Assembly: GCF_021555175.1 (NCBI RefSeq)
Contig: NZ_JAKGRW010000004.1
Location: forward strand, 124,001 to 188,000
DNA: 64,000 nt
DNA from: Nocardioides alcanivorans
GTDB taxonomy: Bacteria; Actinomycetota; Actinomycetes; Propionibacteriales; Nocardioidaceae
Direction: 5' to 3'
Positions 28,774 through 39,389 of this stretch are shown here, one piece after another. A program made the translations under genes and the position numbers. Every line of letters starts with the position of its first letter. Position 1 is the first letter of the stretch. The notes under the pieces are model-generated. The model worked only from the letters and a program-made list of their open reading frames with translations, ran no database searches and was not told where the DNA came from.

Positions 28774-30570
28774 GTGGCGCAGGCGGTGCTCGGGAGCAGA
28801 CGCGCTTCCACGATGAGGGAGGGCTTCGCCGTACTCGGCGTCGCCATCAGGCGTGAACCATGGGTGTTCACCGTCTCCACGGTGGGCAGTGTGCTCTTCG
28901 GCGCCCTGACCGTCGCCGACGCGTGGGTGCTCGGGTGGTCGACCGAGCACGTGGTGCTGCCAGCCTTCCGTGACGGTGAGATCGGCGCCGGCCTGCTGTG
29001 GGCGGTCGTCGGGCTGTTCGTCGGGGTCGCCATCCTCCGCGCGGTCGGCATCGTGGCGCGACGCCTCGGCGCCGGCATCATGCAGTACCGGATGCAGGCG
29101 CACTACCGCCGCGCTGTCACACGCAAGTACCTCGAGCTGCCGTTGAGCTGGCACCAACGTCACCCCACCGGACAGCTCCTCTCCAACGCCAATGCCGACG
29201 TCGAGGCGGCCTGGGGTCCCATCGCGCCCCTGCCCATGGCGGTCGGGACGATCGCCATGATGGTCATCGCCGTCACCCAGATGGTCCTCACCGACGCCGT
29301 CCTTGCTGGTGTCGGCCTCTTGGTGTTCCCTGCCGTGATCGTGGCCAATCTCGTGTTCCAGCGGCTCTCCTCGCCCCTGATCACCAGAGCGCAGCAGCTC
29401 CGCGCCGAGGTCAGCGAGATCGCCCACGAATCCTTCGAGGGGGCGATGGTGGTCAAGACCTTGGGCCGCGAGGAGGAGGAGACCGCCCGTTTCGCTGCCC
29501 GTAGCCATGAGCTGCGTGACGTCCTCATCCGCGCCGGGCGGGTTCGCGCCGCCTTCGATCCCGTGCTCGCGGGCCTGCCGAGCCTGGGAGTCCTGGCCGT
29601 GCTCGCAGCCGGTGTCGCTCGGGTCGAGAGTGGAGCCAGCAACCCTGCCGACGTGGTCACCATCGCCTATCTCCTCATGGTCGTCGCCTTCCCCATCCGT
29701 TCGATCGGCTGGCTGCTCGGCGAGTTCCCCCGCAGTGTCGTCGGGTTCCGCCGGGTCAGCTCCGTGCTCGACGCCACCGAGCACACCGAGTACGGCGACC
29801 AACAGCTCGCGGATCCCGCTGCCGGAGTCGGGCTCCGTCTCGATGTCACCGGACTGGAGTTCCGCCACGCCGAGGCGCAGCCGCTGCTCGAGGGCGTGAG
29901 CTTCACCGTGCCTCCGGGAGGCAGCGTCGCCCTGGTGGGGGAGACCGCCTCCGGCAAGACCACCCTCACCGCCCTCGTCACCCGACTCATCGACCCCCAG
30001 CAGGGGTCCGTCACCGTCGACGGAGTCGATGTCCGCGACTTGGCCCGCGGAGAGCTGGCCAAGGGCGTCTCCCTGGTCGGCCAAACCGCGTTCCTCTTCG
30101 ACGACACCGTCCGCGACAACATCGCCCTGGGCGGGGACATCAGCGACGACCAGGTCTGGGAGGCGCTCCGGGTGGCCCAGGCCGATGGTTTCGTCGCGGC
30201 GCTTCCCGACGGCATCCACACCCGCCTCGGCGAACGTGGCGCCTCCCTCTCGGGCGGCCAACGCCAGCGCATCGCCCTGGCCCGAGCGCTCGTGCGTCGG
30301 CCGCGCCTGCTGGTGCTCGATGACGCGACCTCGGCGGTCGACCCCGAGGTCGAGGCTCGGATCCTGGCCGCACTGCGTGACGGCGACGCCTCGGGGAGCC
30401 TGCTCGTGGTGGCCTACCGCAAGGCCACGATCAGCCTGGCCGACGAGGTGCTCCACCTCGCAGACGGTCGCATCGTCGACCGTGGCACCCACACGGAGCT
30501 GCTGGCCCGCAGCGAGCGCTACGCCGACCTGGTCAACGCCTACGAGCAGGAGGAGGTGGCAGCACCATGA
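28774..30570 (+). CDS. ABC exporter half-transporter with degenerate ATP site motifs (subunit 1)
   Basis: About 598 residues: a six-helix exporter membrane domain (to about residue 330) followed by an ATPase domain. Walker A is GETASGKT (about 388) and the signature is canonical LSGGQRQR. Walker B ends LLVLDD, so the catalytic Glu is Asp, and the H-loop His is Tyr (VVAYRKAT, about residue 548). Such changes are the mark of the non-catalytic half of heterodimeric exporters such as TM287/288 or BmrCD. Several in-frame GTG starts exist; 28774 has GAGAGG at good distance. It overlaps subunit 2 by ATGA. The substrate is unknown. Confidence 0.88.
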   Translation: MAQAVLGSRRASTMREGFAVLGVAIRREPWVFTVSTVGSVLFGALTVADAWVLGWSTEHVVLPAFRDGEIGAGLLWAVVGLFVGVAILRAVGIVARRLGAGIMQYRMQAHYRRAVTRKYLELPLSWHQRHPTGQLLSNANADVEAAWGPIAPLPMAVGTIAMMVIAVTQMVLTDAVLAGVGLLVFPAVIVANLVFQRLSSPLITRAQQLRAEVSEIAHESFEGAMVVKTLGREEEETARFAARSHELRDVLIRAGRVRAAFDPVLAGLPSLGVLAVLAAGVARVESGASNPADVVTIAYLLMVVAFPIRSIGWLLGEFPRSVVGFRRVSSVLDATEHTEYGDQQLADPAAGVGLRLDVTGLEFRHAEAQPLLEGVSFTVPPGGSVALVGETASGKTTLTALVTRLIDPQQGSVTVDGVDVRDLARGELAKGVSLVGQTAFLFDDTVRDNIALGGDISDDQVWEALRVAQADGFVAALPDGIHTRLGERGASLSGGQRQRIALARALVRRPRLLVLDDATSAVDPEVEARILAALRDGDASGSLLVVAYRKATISLADEVLHLADGRIVDRGTHTELLARSERYADLVNAYEQEEVAAP

Positions 30571-32373
30571 GCAGCCGTGCGCAGACAGGCGTGGGCGGCG
30601 GCGACGACCTCCGCGCCATGAAGACCATCCGGAGAGGTCTGCAGCACTCACCTGAACTCACCCAGGGCATCGGTGTCACGTTGCTGCTGGCGGTGCTGGC
30701 CACTGGTGGTCAGGTCGTGGTGCCGATCGCGGTCCAGCAGACCCTCGACAACGGGCTCAACGCCCCGGAGGGGGTCGACGTCGGCTTCGTCGTCAGGATG
30801 GGGTTGCTCGCGGCCCTCGCCGTGATCGTGACCGGCGTCGCCTCCTATCTGATGACCGTGCGCCTCTTCCGCCAGGGCGAGCGCGGGCTGGCCACGTTGC
30901 GGATCAAGGCGTTCCGTCACGTCCACGAGCTGCCGGTGCTCACCCAGAACACCGAGCGACGCGGCTCCCTGGTCTCGCGGGTCACCTCCGACGTCGACCA
31001 GGTCTCCCAGTTCCTGGTGTTCGGCGGGATCCTCTTCATCGTCAGCATCGGGCAGGTGCTGGTCGCGACGATCATCATGCTCGTCTACTCGTGGCAGCTC
31101 ACGATCGTGGTCTGGCTCTGCTTCCTGCCGCTCCTGCTCTCGTTGCGTTACTTCCAGCAGAAGCTGTCGCTGGCCTACGGCATCGTGCGTCAACAAGTGG
31201 GCGTGATGCTTTCGGCGATCTCCGAGCCGGTGGTCGGGGCCGAGGTCGTCCGCTCCTACGCAGCCGAGGCCCGCACCCAGGCCAAGATCGACCGAGCCGT
31301 CGACGAATACCGAGCCGCCAGCACCCGCGCCCAAGGTTTCACAGCGTTCTCCTTCTCGCTCGGCGGGCTCTCCGGCGGTCTCGCCAACGCCGGAGTCCTG
31401 GTCATCGGCATCCTGCTCGGTTTCGCGGGCGACATCACGGCCGGCGAGGTGTTGGCCTTCGCCTTCCTCGTGACCCTCTTCGTGGGCCCCGTCCAGATGG
31501 GCACCCAGATCCTCACCGACGCCCAGAGCGCGATCGCCGGCTGGCGCAGGGTGATCTCGGTCCTCGACACCCCAGCTGACCTGGTCGACCCCGGGGAGTC
31601 GGGCGAGGTGCTGCCGCGTGGACCCATCGACGTCAGGTTCGCCGACGTCGGTTTCAGCTACCCGGGCGGTCCGCCGGTGCTGCGCGACATCGACCTCAGC
31701 GTTGCCGCCGGCACCCGGGTGGCGATCGTCGGCGAGACCGGCTCCGGCAAGTCCACCTTCGCCAAGCTGCTCACCCGACTCATGGACCCGGTCCAGGGTG
31801 AGGTGCTGCTCGACGGCGTCGACGTACGTCGGGTGCGCGCGTCGTCGCTGCGACGGTCCGTGGTGCTCGTGCCCCAGGAGGGGTTCCTGTTCGACGACAC
31901 GCTGCGGGCGAACGTCCGCTACGGCCGCCTCGACGCCACCGACGACGAGATCGGGGCGTCGGCGACCGCCCTCGGGCTCAGCGACTGGGTGGCCACCTTG
32001 CCGTCCGGCCTCGACACCCGGGTCGGGCAGCGCGGGAGTCGCTGTCGGCGGGGAACGGCAGCTCGTCGCGCTGCTGCGCGCGCACCTCGTCGACCCCGAT
32101 CTCCTGGTCCTCGACGAAGCCACCAGCGCCGTCGACCCGCGCCTGGAGATGCGGATCGGTCGAGCCCTCGAGACTCTCATGCAGGGCCGCACCTCGGTCA
32201 CGATCGCCCACCGCCTGAGCACCGCGGAGAACGCCGACGAGGTGATCGTGGTCGACGCCGGTCGGGTGGTGCAGCGCGGCCCGCACGCAGCCCTGCTGCG
32301 CGAGCAGGGGCCGTACGCGGCGTTGCACGCGTCGTGGGTGGCCCAACAAGGTGCCGATCAGCAGGTGGGATGA
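30567..32373 (+). CDS. ABC exporter half-transporter with catalytic ATP site (subunit 2), two apparent frameshifts
   Basis: Partner of the preceding gene, about 602 residues after repair. Six predicted helices, then an ATPase domain with Walker A GETGSGKS (about 388), Walker B LLVLDE with the catalytic Glu, and H-loop VTIAHRLST, all canonical. Its signature is LSAGERQ rather than LSGGQ. The two subunits therefore together make one competent and one degenerate ATP site. Two G runs are each one base short: 32034-32036 and 32050-32053. Restoring both gives [20 protein letters not shown] and a single open frame to 32373. It ends 7 bases before hisI. Confidence 0.88.
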
Positions 32374-32380
32374 TGTCCGG

Positions 32381-32731
32381 GTGACTGCACTCGACGCCGA
32401 CATCGCTGCCCGACTCAAGCGCACGGCCGACGGCCTGGTGCCCGCGATCGTCCAGCAGCACGACACCGGTGACGTGCTGATGCTCGGCTGGATGGACGAC
32501 GAGGCCCTGGCCCGCACCCTCTCGACGGGACGCGCCACCTACTGGTCGCGCTCGCGCAAGGAGTACTGGGTGAAGGGCGAGACGTCGGGCCACCGGCAGT
32601 GGGTCAAGGAGGTCCGTCTCGACTGTGACGGTGACACCCTGTTGCTGAAGGTCGACCAGGAGGGCGCCGCGTGTCACACCGGCGATCGGACGTGTTTCGA
32701 CGCGGACCTGCTCGGTCCGGCCGGGAGCTGA
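32381..32731 (+). CDS. hisI: Phosphoribosyl-AMP cyclohydrolase
   Basis: Zinc-dependent third step of histidine synthesis, opening the adenine ring of phosphoribosyl-AMP. A 116-residue monofunctional enzyme (no HisE part). It shows [33 protein letters not shown] and the metal ligands in [15 protein letters not shown] and [10 protein letters not shown]. The GTG start at 32381 was chosen to match the usual N terminus. It lies between the ABC exporter and the Trp-associated membrane protein and is probably transcribed with both. Confidence 0.95.
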   Translation: MTALDADIAARLKRTADGLVPAIVQQHDTGDVLMLGWMDDEALARTLSTGRATYWSRSRKEYWVKGETSGHRQWVKEVRLDCDGDTLLLKVDQEGAACHTGDRTCFDADLLGPAGS

Positions 32732-32735
32732 GCCG

Positions 32736-33395
32736 GTGGCCGAGAAGCGTCGTACCCACTTCGGACCACTGGTCCTCGCAGGTCTCGCCACCGGAGTCCT
32801 GACGGCCGTCGCGGCGACCAAGCAGATGATGCGCGTCGACCCGCAGTCGCTCAGCGATGCGGGGGTCTCCGAAGACCTCATGTCGCAGGTCGATCCCTCC
32901 AGTCATGCCGACCTGCCGCTCTTCGGCACCGGGCTGCCCACCGTGAGTGGTGACCTGCCGTTGGCTGCTGGACTGGCCCTGGTCCTGTTGGCCTGCTGGG
33001 GCGTGCTGCTGGTCACCCGGGGCCGGGTACGGGTCGCCATGGCAGGGCTCCTCCTCGTTGCTGCGCTCGGGGTCCTGGTGGCGCTCGTCGCTGGCTACCT
33101 CACCGGCACCGACTCCTATGCCGAGGCAGTGGCCTCCCGACTGGGCAACTCCGAGGGCTTGACGGACCACATCGTCGTCGAACCCACCGGATGGTTCTGG
33201 ACTGCCTGCATCGGGGCCACCCTGTCGGTCGTGGTCGCTGGCCTCTCCCTACGGTTCGTCCGGAGCTGGCCCACGATGGGCGGTCGCTACGACGCGCCGG
33301 GGACCACACAGGCGACTCCCGCGGCAGCCCCCGAGGAGCGGAGCAACCTCGACCTCTGGAAGGCGCTCGACGAGGGCGAGGACCCGACCGCCTGA
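32736..33395 (+). CDS. Trp biosynthesis-associated membrane protein (TIGR02234-like)
   Basis: A 219-residue membrane protein of the type found in actinobacterial trp operons, with unknown function. Helices are visible at about residues 8-25 (LVLAGLATGVLTAV), 73-92, 96-118 and 150-172 (TACIGATLSVVVAGLSL). The C-terminal tail is hydrophilic with DLWKALDEGEDPTA, a characteristic ending. It begins 4 bases after hisI. In relatives trpE normally sits between hisI and this gene; it is absent here. Confidence 0.85.
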   Translation: MAEKRRTHFGPLVLAGLATGVLTAVAATKQMMRVDPQSLSDAGVSEDLMSQVDPSSHADLPLFGTGLPTVSGDLPLAAGLALVLLACWGVLLVTRGRVRVAMAGLLLVAALGVLVALVAGYLTGTDSYAEAVASRLGNSEGLTDHIVVEPTGWFWTACIGATLSVVVAGLSLRFVRSWPTMGGRYDAPGTTQATPAAAPEERSNLDLWKALDEGEDPTA

Positions 33396-33500
33396 CCAGC
33401 GGCTGCTGGTGACGTGCCCGGCGAGGCCGACCGAGGACGCACAACCCCGCTCGTCTAGACTCAAGCCAGTTCTGGCCCGTTCCACGAGGAGAATCCCTGC

Positions 33501-33695
33501 ATGTCTGCACACCACGGCAACACTCCGGCAGCTTGGACCGCTGTGGCGGTCGCCATGGTCGGCTTCCTCGTGGCGAGCATCGCGCTCATGCTCTCCCCGA
33601 TCAATCTCACGATCATGTGGATCGGCTTCATCCTGGTGCCCGTCGCGCTGGTGGTCTTCGTGGTCATGAACAAGATGGGCTTTGGCGACTCCTGA
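33501..33695 (+). CDS. HGxxPAAW-family small membrane protein
   Basis: A 64-residue actinobacterial protein beginning MSAHHGNTPAAWTAV, which contains the family motif HGxxPAAW. Two hydrophobic helices follow (about 14-32 and 37-58), ending in a short charged tail. A possible -10, TAGACT, lies at 33456-33461, and GAGGAG precedes the ATG. It is typically found next to the TIGR02234 protein and trpC. Function unknown. Confidence 0.88.
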   Translation: MSAHHGNTPAAWTAVAVAMVGFLVASIALMLSPINLTIMWIGFILVPVALVVFVVMNKMGFGDS

Positions 33696-34089
33696 GCCGC
33701 AGGCTCAAGCGCCGGCACTCCGATGGGCCCTGCCCGTCGGAGCGGCCGCGACGGCCGTCGCGCTCCGTCTCCGCGACCCGCACGTGTCCGGGTCCTGGGG
33801 TTTCTGCCCGTGGAAGTGGCTCGTCGGCCTGGACTGCCCCGGTTGCGGCGGCTTGCGTGCCGTCAACGACCTGACCCACGGCGACGTGCTGGCCGCGGTC
33901 TCGAGCAACCTGCTCGTGGTGCTGCTCGCTCCCGTCGCGATCGCGCTGTGGCTGCTGTGGGTGCATCGCACCCGCACGGGTCTGCCGATGCCGACCGTCC
34001 CGGGCTGGGTCTGGGGAGGAGGGCTCGTCGGGCTGGCGATCTTCACGGTGCTCCGCAATCTGCCGGCCGGTGCGTGGCTCGCCTCCTGA
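33682..34089 (+). CDS. DUF2752 membrane protein
   Basis: A 135-residue protein with the family motif CPWKWLVGLDCPGCGGLRAV and about three hydrophobic segments (residues 18-30, 70-92 and 106-125). The conserved cysteines suggest a metal or redox role, but none is established. The TTG at 33682 overlaps the previous gene by 14 bases, and the true start is uncertain. It completes a set of three small membrane proteins that accompany trp genes in this group. Confidence 0.8.
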   Translation: MATPEPQAQAPALRWALPVGAAATAVALRLRDPHVSGSWGFCPWKWLVGLDCPGCGGLRAVNDLTHGDVLAAVSSNLLVVLLAPVAIALWLLWVHRTRTGLPMPTVPGWVWGGGLVGLAIFTVLRNLPAGAWLAS

Positions 34090-34177
34090 ACGGATGCCCG
34101 CGGAACGGTCCGCCGACAGTAGTTCTGGCCCGGGGTGAGAAGGTGGTCCCGGTCCTTCAGAAAGGTGAGTGCAGGGC

Positions 34178-34982
34178 ATGACAGTGCTCGACGACATCGT
34201 CGCGGGTGTCCGGATCGACATGGCTTCGCGCCGCGAGTTGGTGGACGACCGGGCGGTCCGAGAGGCAGCGGCTGCCACTCCCGCCCCGCGCGATCCGATG
34301 CCTCACTTCCGCGCCGCCGGGATCAGCGTGATCTCCGAGGTCAAGCGTCGCAGCCCCAGCAAGGGCGAGCTGGCCGACATCCCCGACCCCGCGGTCCTGG
34401 CCGGGGCCTACGCACGTGGTGGTGCCGGCGCCATCAGCGTCCTCACCGAAGAACGGCGTTTCGGCGGCAGCCTGGCCGATCTGCGCGCCGTCCGCGCCGC
34501 GGTCGACACCCCGCTGCTGCGCAAGGACTTCGTCGTCGACGCCTACCAGATCCACGAGGCCCGGGCTGCCGGCGCCGACCTCGTCCTGCTGATCGTGGCG
34601 GCGCTCGACGATGCGCTGCTCACGTCGCTCCACGCCGAGGCGCTCTCGCTCGGGCTCACCCCCTGGTCGAGGTGCACGACGCCGAGGAGACTCGCCGGGC
34701 CGTCGACCTCGGCGCGGAGCTCATCGGCGTCAATGCGCGCAACCTCAAGACCTTGGCCGTCGACAACGACACCTTCGGTCGACTGGCGCCGCTCGTCCCC
34801 GACGACCGGGTGCTCGTCGCGGAGTCCGGGATCACCTGCACCGCCGACGTACAACGCTTCGCTGACCAGGGCGCTCGTGTCGTGCTCGTCGGTGAAGCCC
34901 TGGTGAAGGACGGTGACCCCGAGGGAGCCGTCCGAGCCATGTCCGGCATCACCGCCACCACCACTGCTCCGGGAGGACAGCT

Positions 34983-34986
<4 letters not shown>
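34178..34986 (+). CDS. trpC: Indole-3-glycerol phosphate synthase, one apparent frameshift
   Basis: Closes the indole ring from carboxyphenylamino-deoxyribulose phosphate. About 269 residues: [15 protein letters not shown], the catalytic-lysine segment [27 protein letters not shown], and after the break [29 protein letters not shown] and VAESGI. The C run 34659-34663 is one base short; six Cs restore [11 protein letters not shown]. Start taken at ATG 34178, with AGAAAGGTGAG upstream; a GTG at 34169 is possible. It overlaps trpB by GTGA. Confidence 0.94.
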
Positions 34987-36195
<1,209 letters not shown>

Positions 36196-36199
<4 letters not shown>

Positions 36200-36993
36200 G
36201 CGTCGACCGCGCCTTCGCAACCGCCCGCGACGAGGGACGTTCCGCCCTCGTCGGCTACCTGCCTGCCGGCTACCCCGACGTGCCCGGCGCCATCGACGCC
36301 ATCAAGGCGATGGTCGAGGCCGGTGTCGACATCGTCGAGATCGGGCTGCCCTACTCCGACCCGGTCATGGACGGACCCACGATCCAAGCGGCAGCGCAGC
36401 AGGCGCTCGAGGGTGGCATCCGCACGAGCGACGTGCTGCGCACCGTCGAGGCCGTGGCGGCAACCGGCGTACCGACGCTGGTGATGACCTATTGGAATCC
36501 GATCGAGCGCTACGGCGTCGAGAAGTTCGCCACCGACCTTGCCAGTGCGGGCGGCGCTGGGCTGATCACGCCCGACATCACGCCTGACTACGGTGCCGAG
36601 TGGATCGCTGCGGCGGACGCCCGCGACCTCGACAAGGTGTTCCTCGTGGCGCCGTCCTCGACCGACGAGCGCATCGCGATGACCACGGCACACTGCCGAG
36701 GCTTCGTCTACGCCACCGCCGTCATGGGGGTCACCGGCGCCCGGGCGACCACGAGCAACCTGGCCGAGCCCCTCGTCGCGCGTACCAAGGCCACCACCGA
36801 CCTGCCGGTGGGCGTCGGGGTGGGCGTGTCCACGGGTGCCCAGGCCGCTGAAGTGGCCCGCTTCGCCGACGCGGTCATCGTCGGTTCTGCCTTCGTGCGC
36901 GCGATCCAGACCGCCGACGGCGACCGTACGGTCGCCGACAAGCAGCTGCGCGATCTCACCGAGGAGCTGGTCCGTGGAGTGCGCGGTGCGTGA
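36196..36993 (+). CDS. trpA: Tryptophan synthase alpha chain
   Basis: Cleaves indole-3-glycerol phosphate to indole, channelled to TrpB. A 265-residue barrel with [39 protein letters not shown] (catalytic Glu and Asp), [14 protein letters not shown] and [20 protein letters not shown] start within GTGA overlap with trpB. Intact frame. It overlaps the start of the Sco1-like gene, so the trp transcript continues towards lgt. Confidence 0.96.
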
Positions 36994-37606
36994 GCTCGGG
37001 ACACTGCGTCGGCGCGCCGCGACCGCATTGCTCGTGGCCGGCCTCGTGCTGTCCGGATGCGCGAAGGCCGAGACGAGTGACAAGGGCGAGCTCAGTGGCA
37101 CCGAGCTGACGACCCCTTGGGTTGCCTCGGACGTGGCGCTGACGGACACCTCAGGTGCGGCGTACTCCTTGGCAGCCGATGCCACGAAGCCGCTCACGCT
37201 GGTCTTCTTCGGCTACAGCATGTGCCCCGACATCTGCCAGATGGTGATGGGCAACATCACCAGCGCGCTCACCCGCATCGGTGATGACGTGGCCGACGTC
37301 GACGTGGTCTTCGTGACCACCGACCCGGCACGCGACACCGAGAAGGCGCTGCGTCGCTACCTGGACCGCTTCGATCCGAGCTTCGTTGGTCTCACCGGGG
37401 ACCTCGACGACCTCTCGGATGCGGCGAGCTCCTTCCACGTCGCGTTCGAGGTCGAGGACAAGCTCCCCTCCGGCGGGTACGACGTCACGCACGGTACCCA
37501 GGTGTTCGCGCTGTCTCCCGACGGCAACATCGACCACTACTGGCCGCAGGACGTGACCCCGCAGCAACTCGCACAGGACATCTCCCTCTGGTTGGAGGAC
37601 GCGTGA
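36986..37606 (+). CDS. Sco1/SenC family copper-binding lipoprotein
   Basis: Thioredoxin-fold protein expected to deliver copper to the cytochrome oxidase CuA site on the outer face of the membrane. 206 residues; signal with lipobox LSGC near residue 23; the copper motif CPDIC with Cys80 and Cys84; and the conserved His169 in DVTHGTQVF. All three metal ligands are thus present. The GTG at 36986 overlaps the end of trpA and has GGAG six bases upstream; a GTG at 36974 is also possible. It overlaps lgt by GTGA. Confidence 0.9.
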   Translation: MRELGTLRRRAATALLVAGLVLSGCAKAETSDKGELSGTELTTPWVASDVALTDTSGAAYSLAADATKPLTLVFFGYSMCPDICQMVMGNITSALTRIGDDVADVDVVFVTTDPARDTEKALRRYLDRFDPSFVGLTGDLDDLSDAASSFHVAFEVEDKLPSGGYDVTHGTQVFALSPDGNIDHYWPQDVTPQQLAQDISLWLEDA

Positions 37607-38493
37607 CGCTCTGGACCATTCCCAGCCCTGCGGAGGGCGTCTGGCATCTCGGGCCCTTCCCGCTGCGGGCCTATGCGCTGTGCATCGTCGTCGGCATCGT
37701 CGCGGCGATCTGGATCGGCGAACGACGGTGGGTGGCCCGCGGTGGCCAAGCCGGTCAGATGACCGACATCGCGGTGTGGGCGGTGCCGTTCGGCATCGTC
37801 GGCGCCCGGCTCTACCACGTGCTCACCGACTGGCGGCTCTACTTCGGTGAAGGGGCGCCACGCGAACCGATCGAAGCGCTCTACATCTGGAACGGCGGCC
37901 TCGGGATCTGGGGCGGCATCGCGCTCGGCGCGGTGGGCGCCGTGATCGGTGCCCGGGTCATGGGGCTCAAGCTCCTTCCCGTGCTCGACACCTTGGCTCC
38001 CGGCGTGCTGGTCGCCCAGGCGTTGGGCCGGTTCGGGAACTGGTTCAACCAGGAGCTCTTCGGCAAGCCGACGGACCTCCCGTGGGCGCTGTCGGTCTCA
38101 CCCGACACGGCTCTGGACGCCGGCTTCCCGGTCGGCACCACCTTCCATCCGACCTTCCTCTACGAGGCCCTGTGGAACCTGGCCGCCTTTGCGCTCCTGA
38201 TCTGGCTCGACCGGCGCCGTCGTATCGGTCACGGTCGCATGCTCGCGCTCTACGTGATGGCCTACACCGCTGGGCGTGGCTGGATCGAGACGCTCCGCAT
38301 CGATGACGTGCAGCTCGACAACGTGCTCGGCCTGCGGTGGAACGTGTGGACGTCGATCATCCTCTTCGTCGCCGCAGCCTGTTACTTCGTGATTTCCTTG
38401 CGGCGCACGCCGGGCCACGAGGAATCCGTCTACCGTGAGGGTCATGAGCCAGACGCCGCGGCAGCCTCAGGACGAGAAGTCACCGACGACTGA
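37603..38493 (+). CDS. lgt: Prolipoprotein diacylglyceryl transferase
   Basis: Transfers diacylglycerol to the lipobox cysteine of prelipoproteins in the membrane. 296 residues with about seven helices. The Lgt signature lies in QALGRFGNWFNQELFGKPT; the early block FPLRAYALCIVVGIVAA and the EALWNLAAFALLI segment fit. Many lipoproteins in this window (solute-binding proteins, LivJ, Sco1-like, the paralogous pair) are its expected substrates. GTG start overlapping the Sco1-like gene, as in the usual trpA-lgt neighbourhood. Confidence 0.95.
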   Translation: MTLWTIPSPAEGVWHLGPFPLRAYALCIVVGIVAAIWIGERRWVARGGQAGQMTDIAVWAVPFGIVGARLYHVLTDWRLYFGEGAPREPIEALYIWNGGLGIWGGIALGAVGAVIGARVMGLKLLPVLDTLAPGVLVAQALGRFGNWFNQELFGKPTDLPWALSVSPDTALDAGFPVGTTFHPTFLYEALWNLAAFALLIWLDRRRRIGHGRMLALYVMAYTAGRGWIETLRIDDVQLDNVLGLRWNVWTSIILFVAAACYFVISLRRTPGHEESVYREGHEPDAAAASGREVTDD

Positions 38494-39201
38494 GCCGGGT
38501 CCCACTGCGCACGAGCACGGTGACGTCTCCGGTGGTTGGCTGCGTCCTGCCGTGTTCGGGGCGATGGACGGTCTGGTCTCGAATGCGGCCCTGATCGCGG
38601 GCGTGGCCGGCGGTACCCAGGACACCGGCGACAACAAGGCCGTCGTGCTTGCCGGTCTCGCCGGCCTCGCGGCCGGCGCCTTCTCGATGGCGGCGGGGAG
38701 TACGCCTCGGTGGCCAGCCAGTCGGAGGCCGCCGAGAAGGAGATCGCACTCGAACGTCAGGAGATCATCGACAACCCTGACGGGGAGCGGGCCGAACTCG
38801 CCGCGATGCTCACCGAACGTGGGCTGGATCCGGAGTTGGCGCAGGAGGTCGCCAGTCAGGTGCACCGGGACGTGGACGCTGCCGTCGCGGTTCACGCGAT
38901 GGAGGAGTTCGGTGTCGATCCCGACGACCTCGCCTCCCCGAGTTTGGCCGCGATCTCGTCGTTCCTGTCCTTCTCGTTGGGAGCGATGGTGCCGGTGGTG
39001 CCGTTCCTCGTGGGCGGTGCGGGTCTGCTGGCCTGGTCCATCGGTCTCACGTTGGTCGCCCTGTTCGTCTGTGGGGCGCTGGTCACCCGGGTGACCAGCA
39101 GGCCGTGGTGGTTCGGCGGCTTGCGGCAGGTGGTGCTCGGCAGCGCCGCCTTCGCCGTCACCTTCTGGATCGGCAGCCTGGTCGGCGCTGGTCTAGGCTG
39201 A
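38444..39201 (+). CDS. VIT1/CCC1 family transporter, one apparent frameshift
   Basis: Membrane protein of the vacuolar iron transporter family, predicted to move iron or manganese. About 252 residues. It begins with a hydrophilic tail, then [26 protein letters not shown], the [20 protein letters not shown] segment that is diagnostic for the family, a cytosolic acidic helical region, and three C-terminal helices. The G run 38695-38698 is one base short; adding one G creates the MAAGEY motif. The ATG at 38444 lies inside the end of lgt, so translation is probably coupled. Confidence 0.9.
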
Positions 39202-39222
39202 GGTCCCCGTGGTGTCGAGAGC

Positions 39223-39246
39223 GGCGCCACACTCCCAAGTGGCGCC
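39223..39246 (+). terminator. Terminator of the his/trp-lgt-VIT transcript
   Basis: Perfect 8-base stem GGCGCCAC with GTGGCGCC and an 8-base loop, 21 bases after the VIT stop codon and before the gltB promoter region (a -10-like TAGCAT follows at about 39266). Confidence 0.6.
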
Positions 39247-39389
39247 CGCACCCCGTGGCGGTGTTAGCATGGTGCCTCCCGCTCGGGCCAATGTCGTCCC
39301 TTGCAGATCATTGCAGTTCCACGCTGACGAGCCCCGGGATCCTTTCATGCTCCCGCATGCTCGTCACAGACGACGGGAGAATGCCTCCG

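Noticed and set aside
34090..34177. Attenuator or T-box leader before trpC.
   Set aside because: The 88-base gap has no Trp-rich short peptide, no T-box core and no convincing paired hairpins.
36200..36587. C-terminal extension of TrpB into the trpA region.
   Set aside because: It is out of the trpA frame, has no similarity to anything, and disappears when one G is restored at 36185-36188, giving the usual overlap with trpA.
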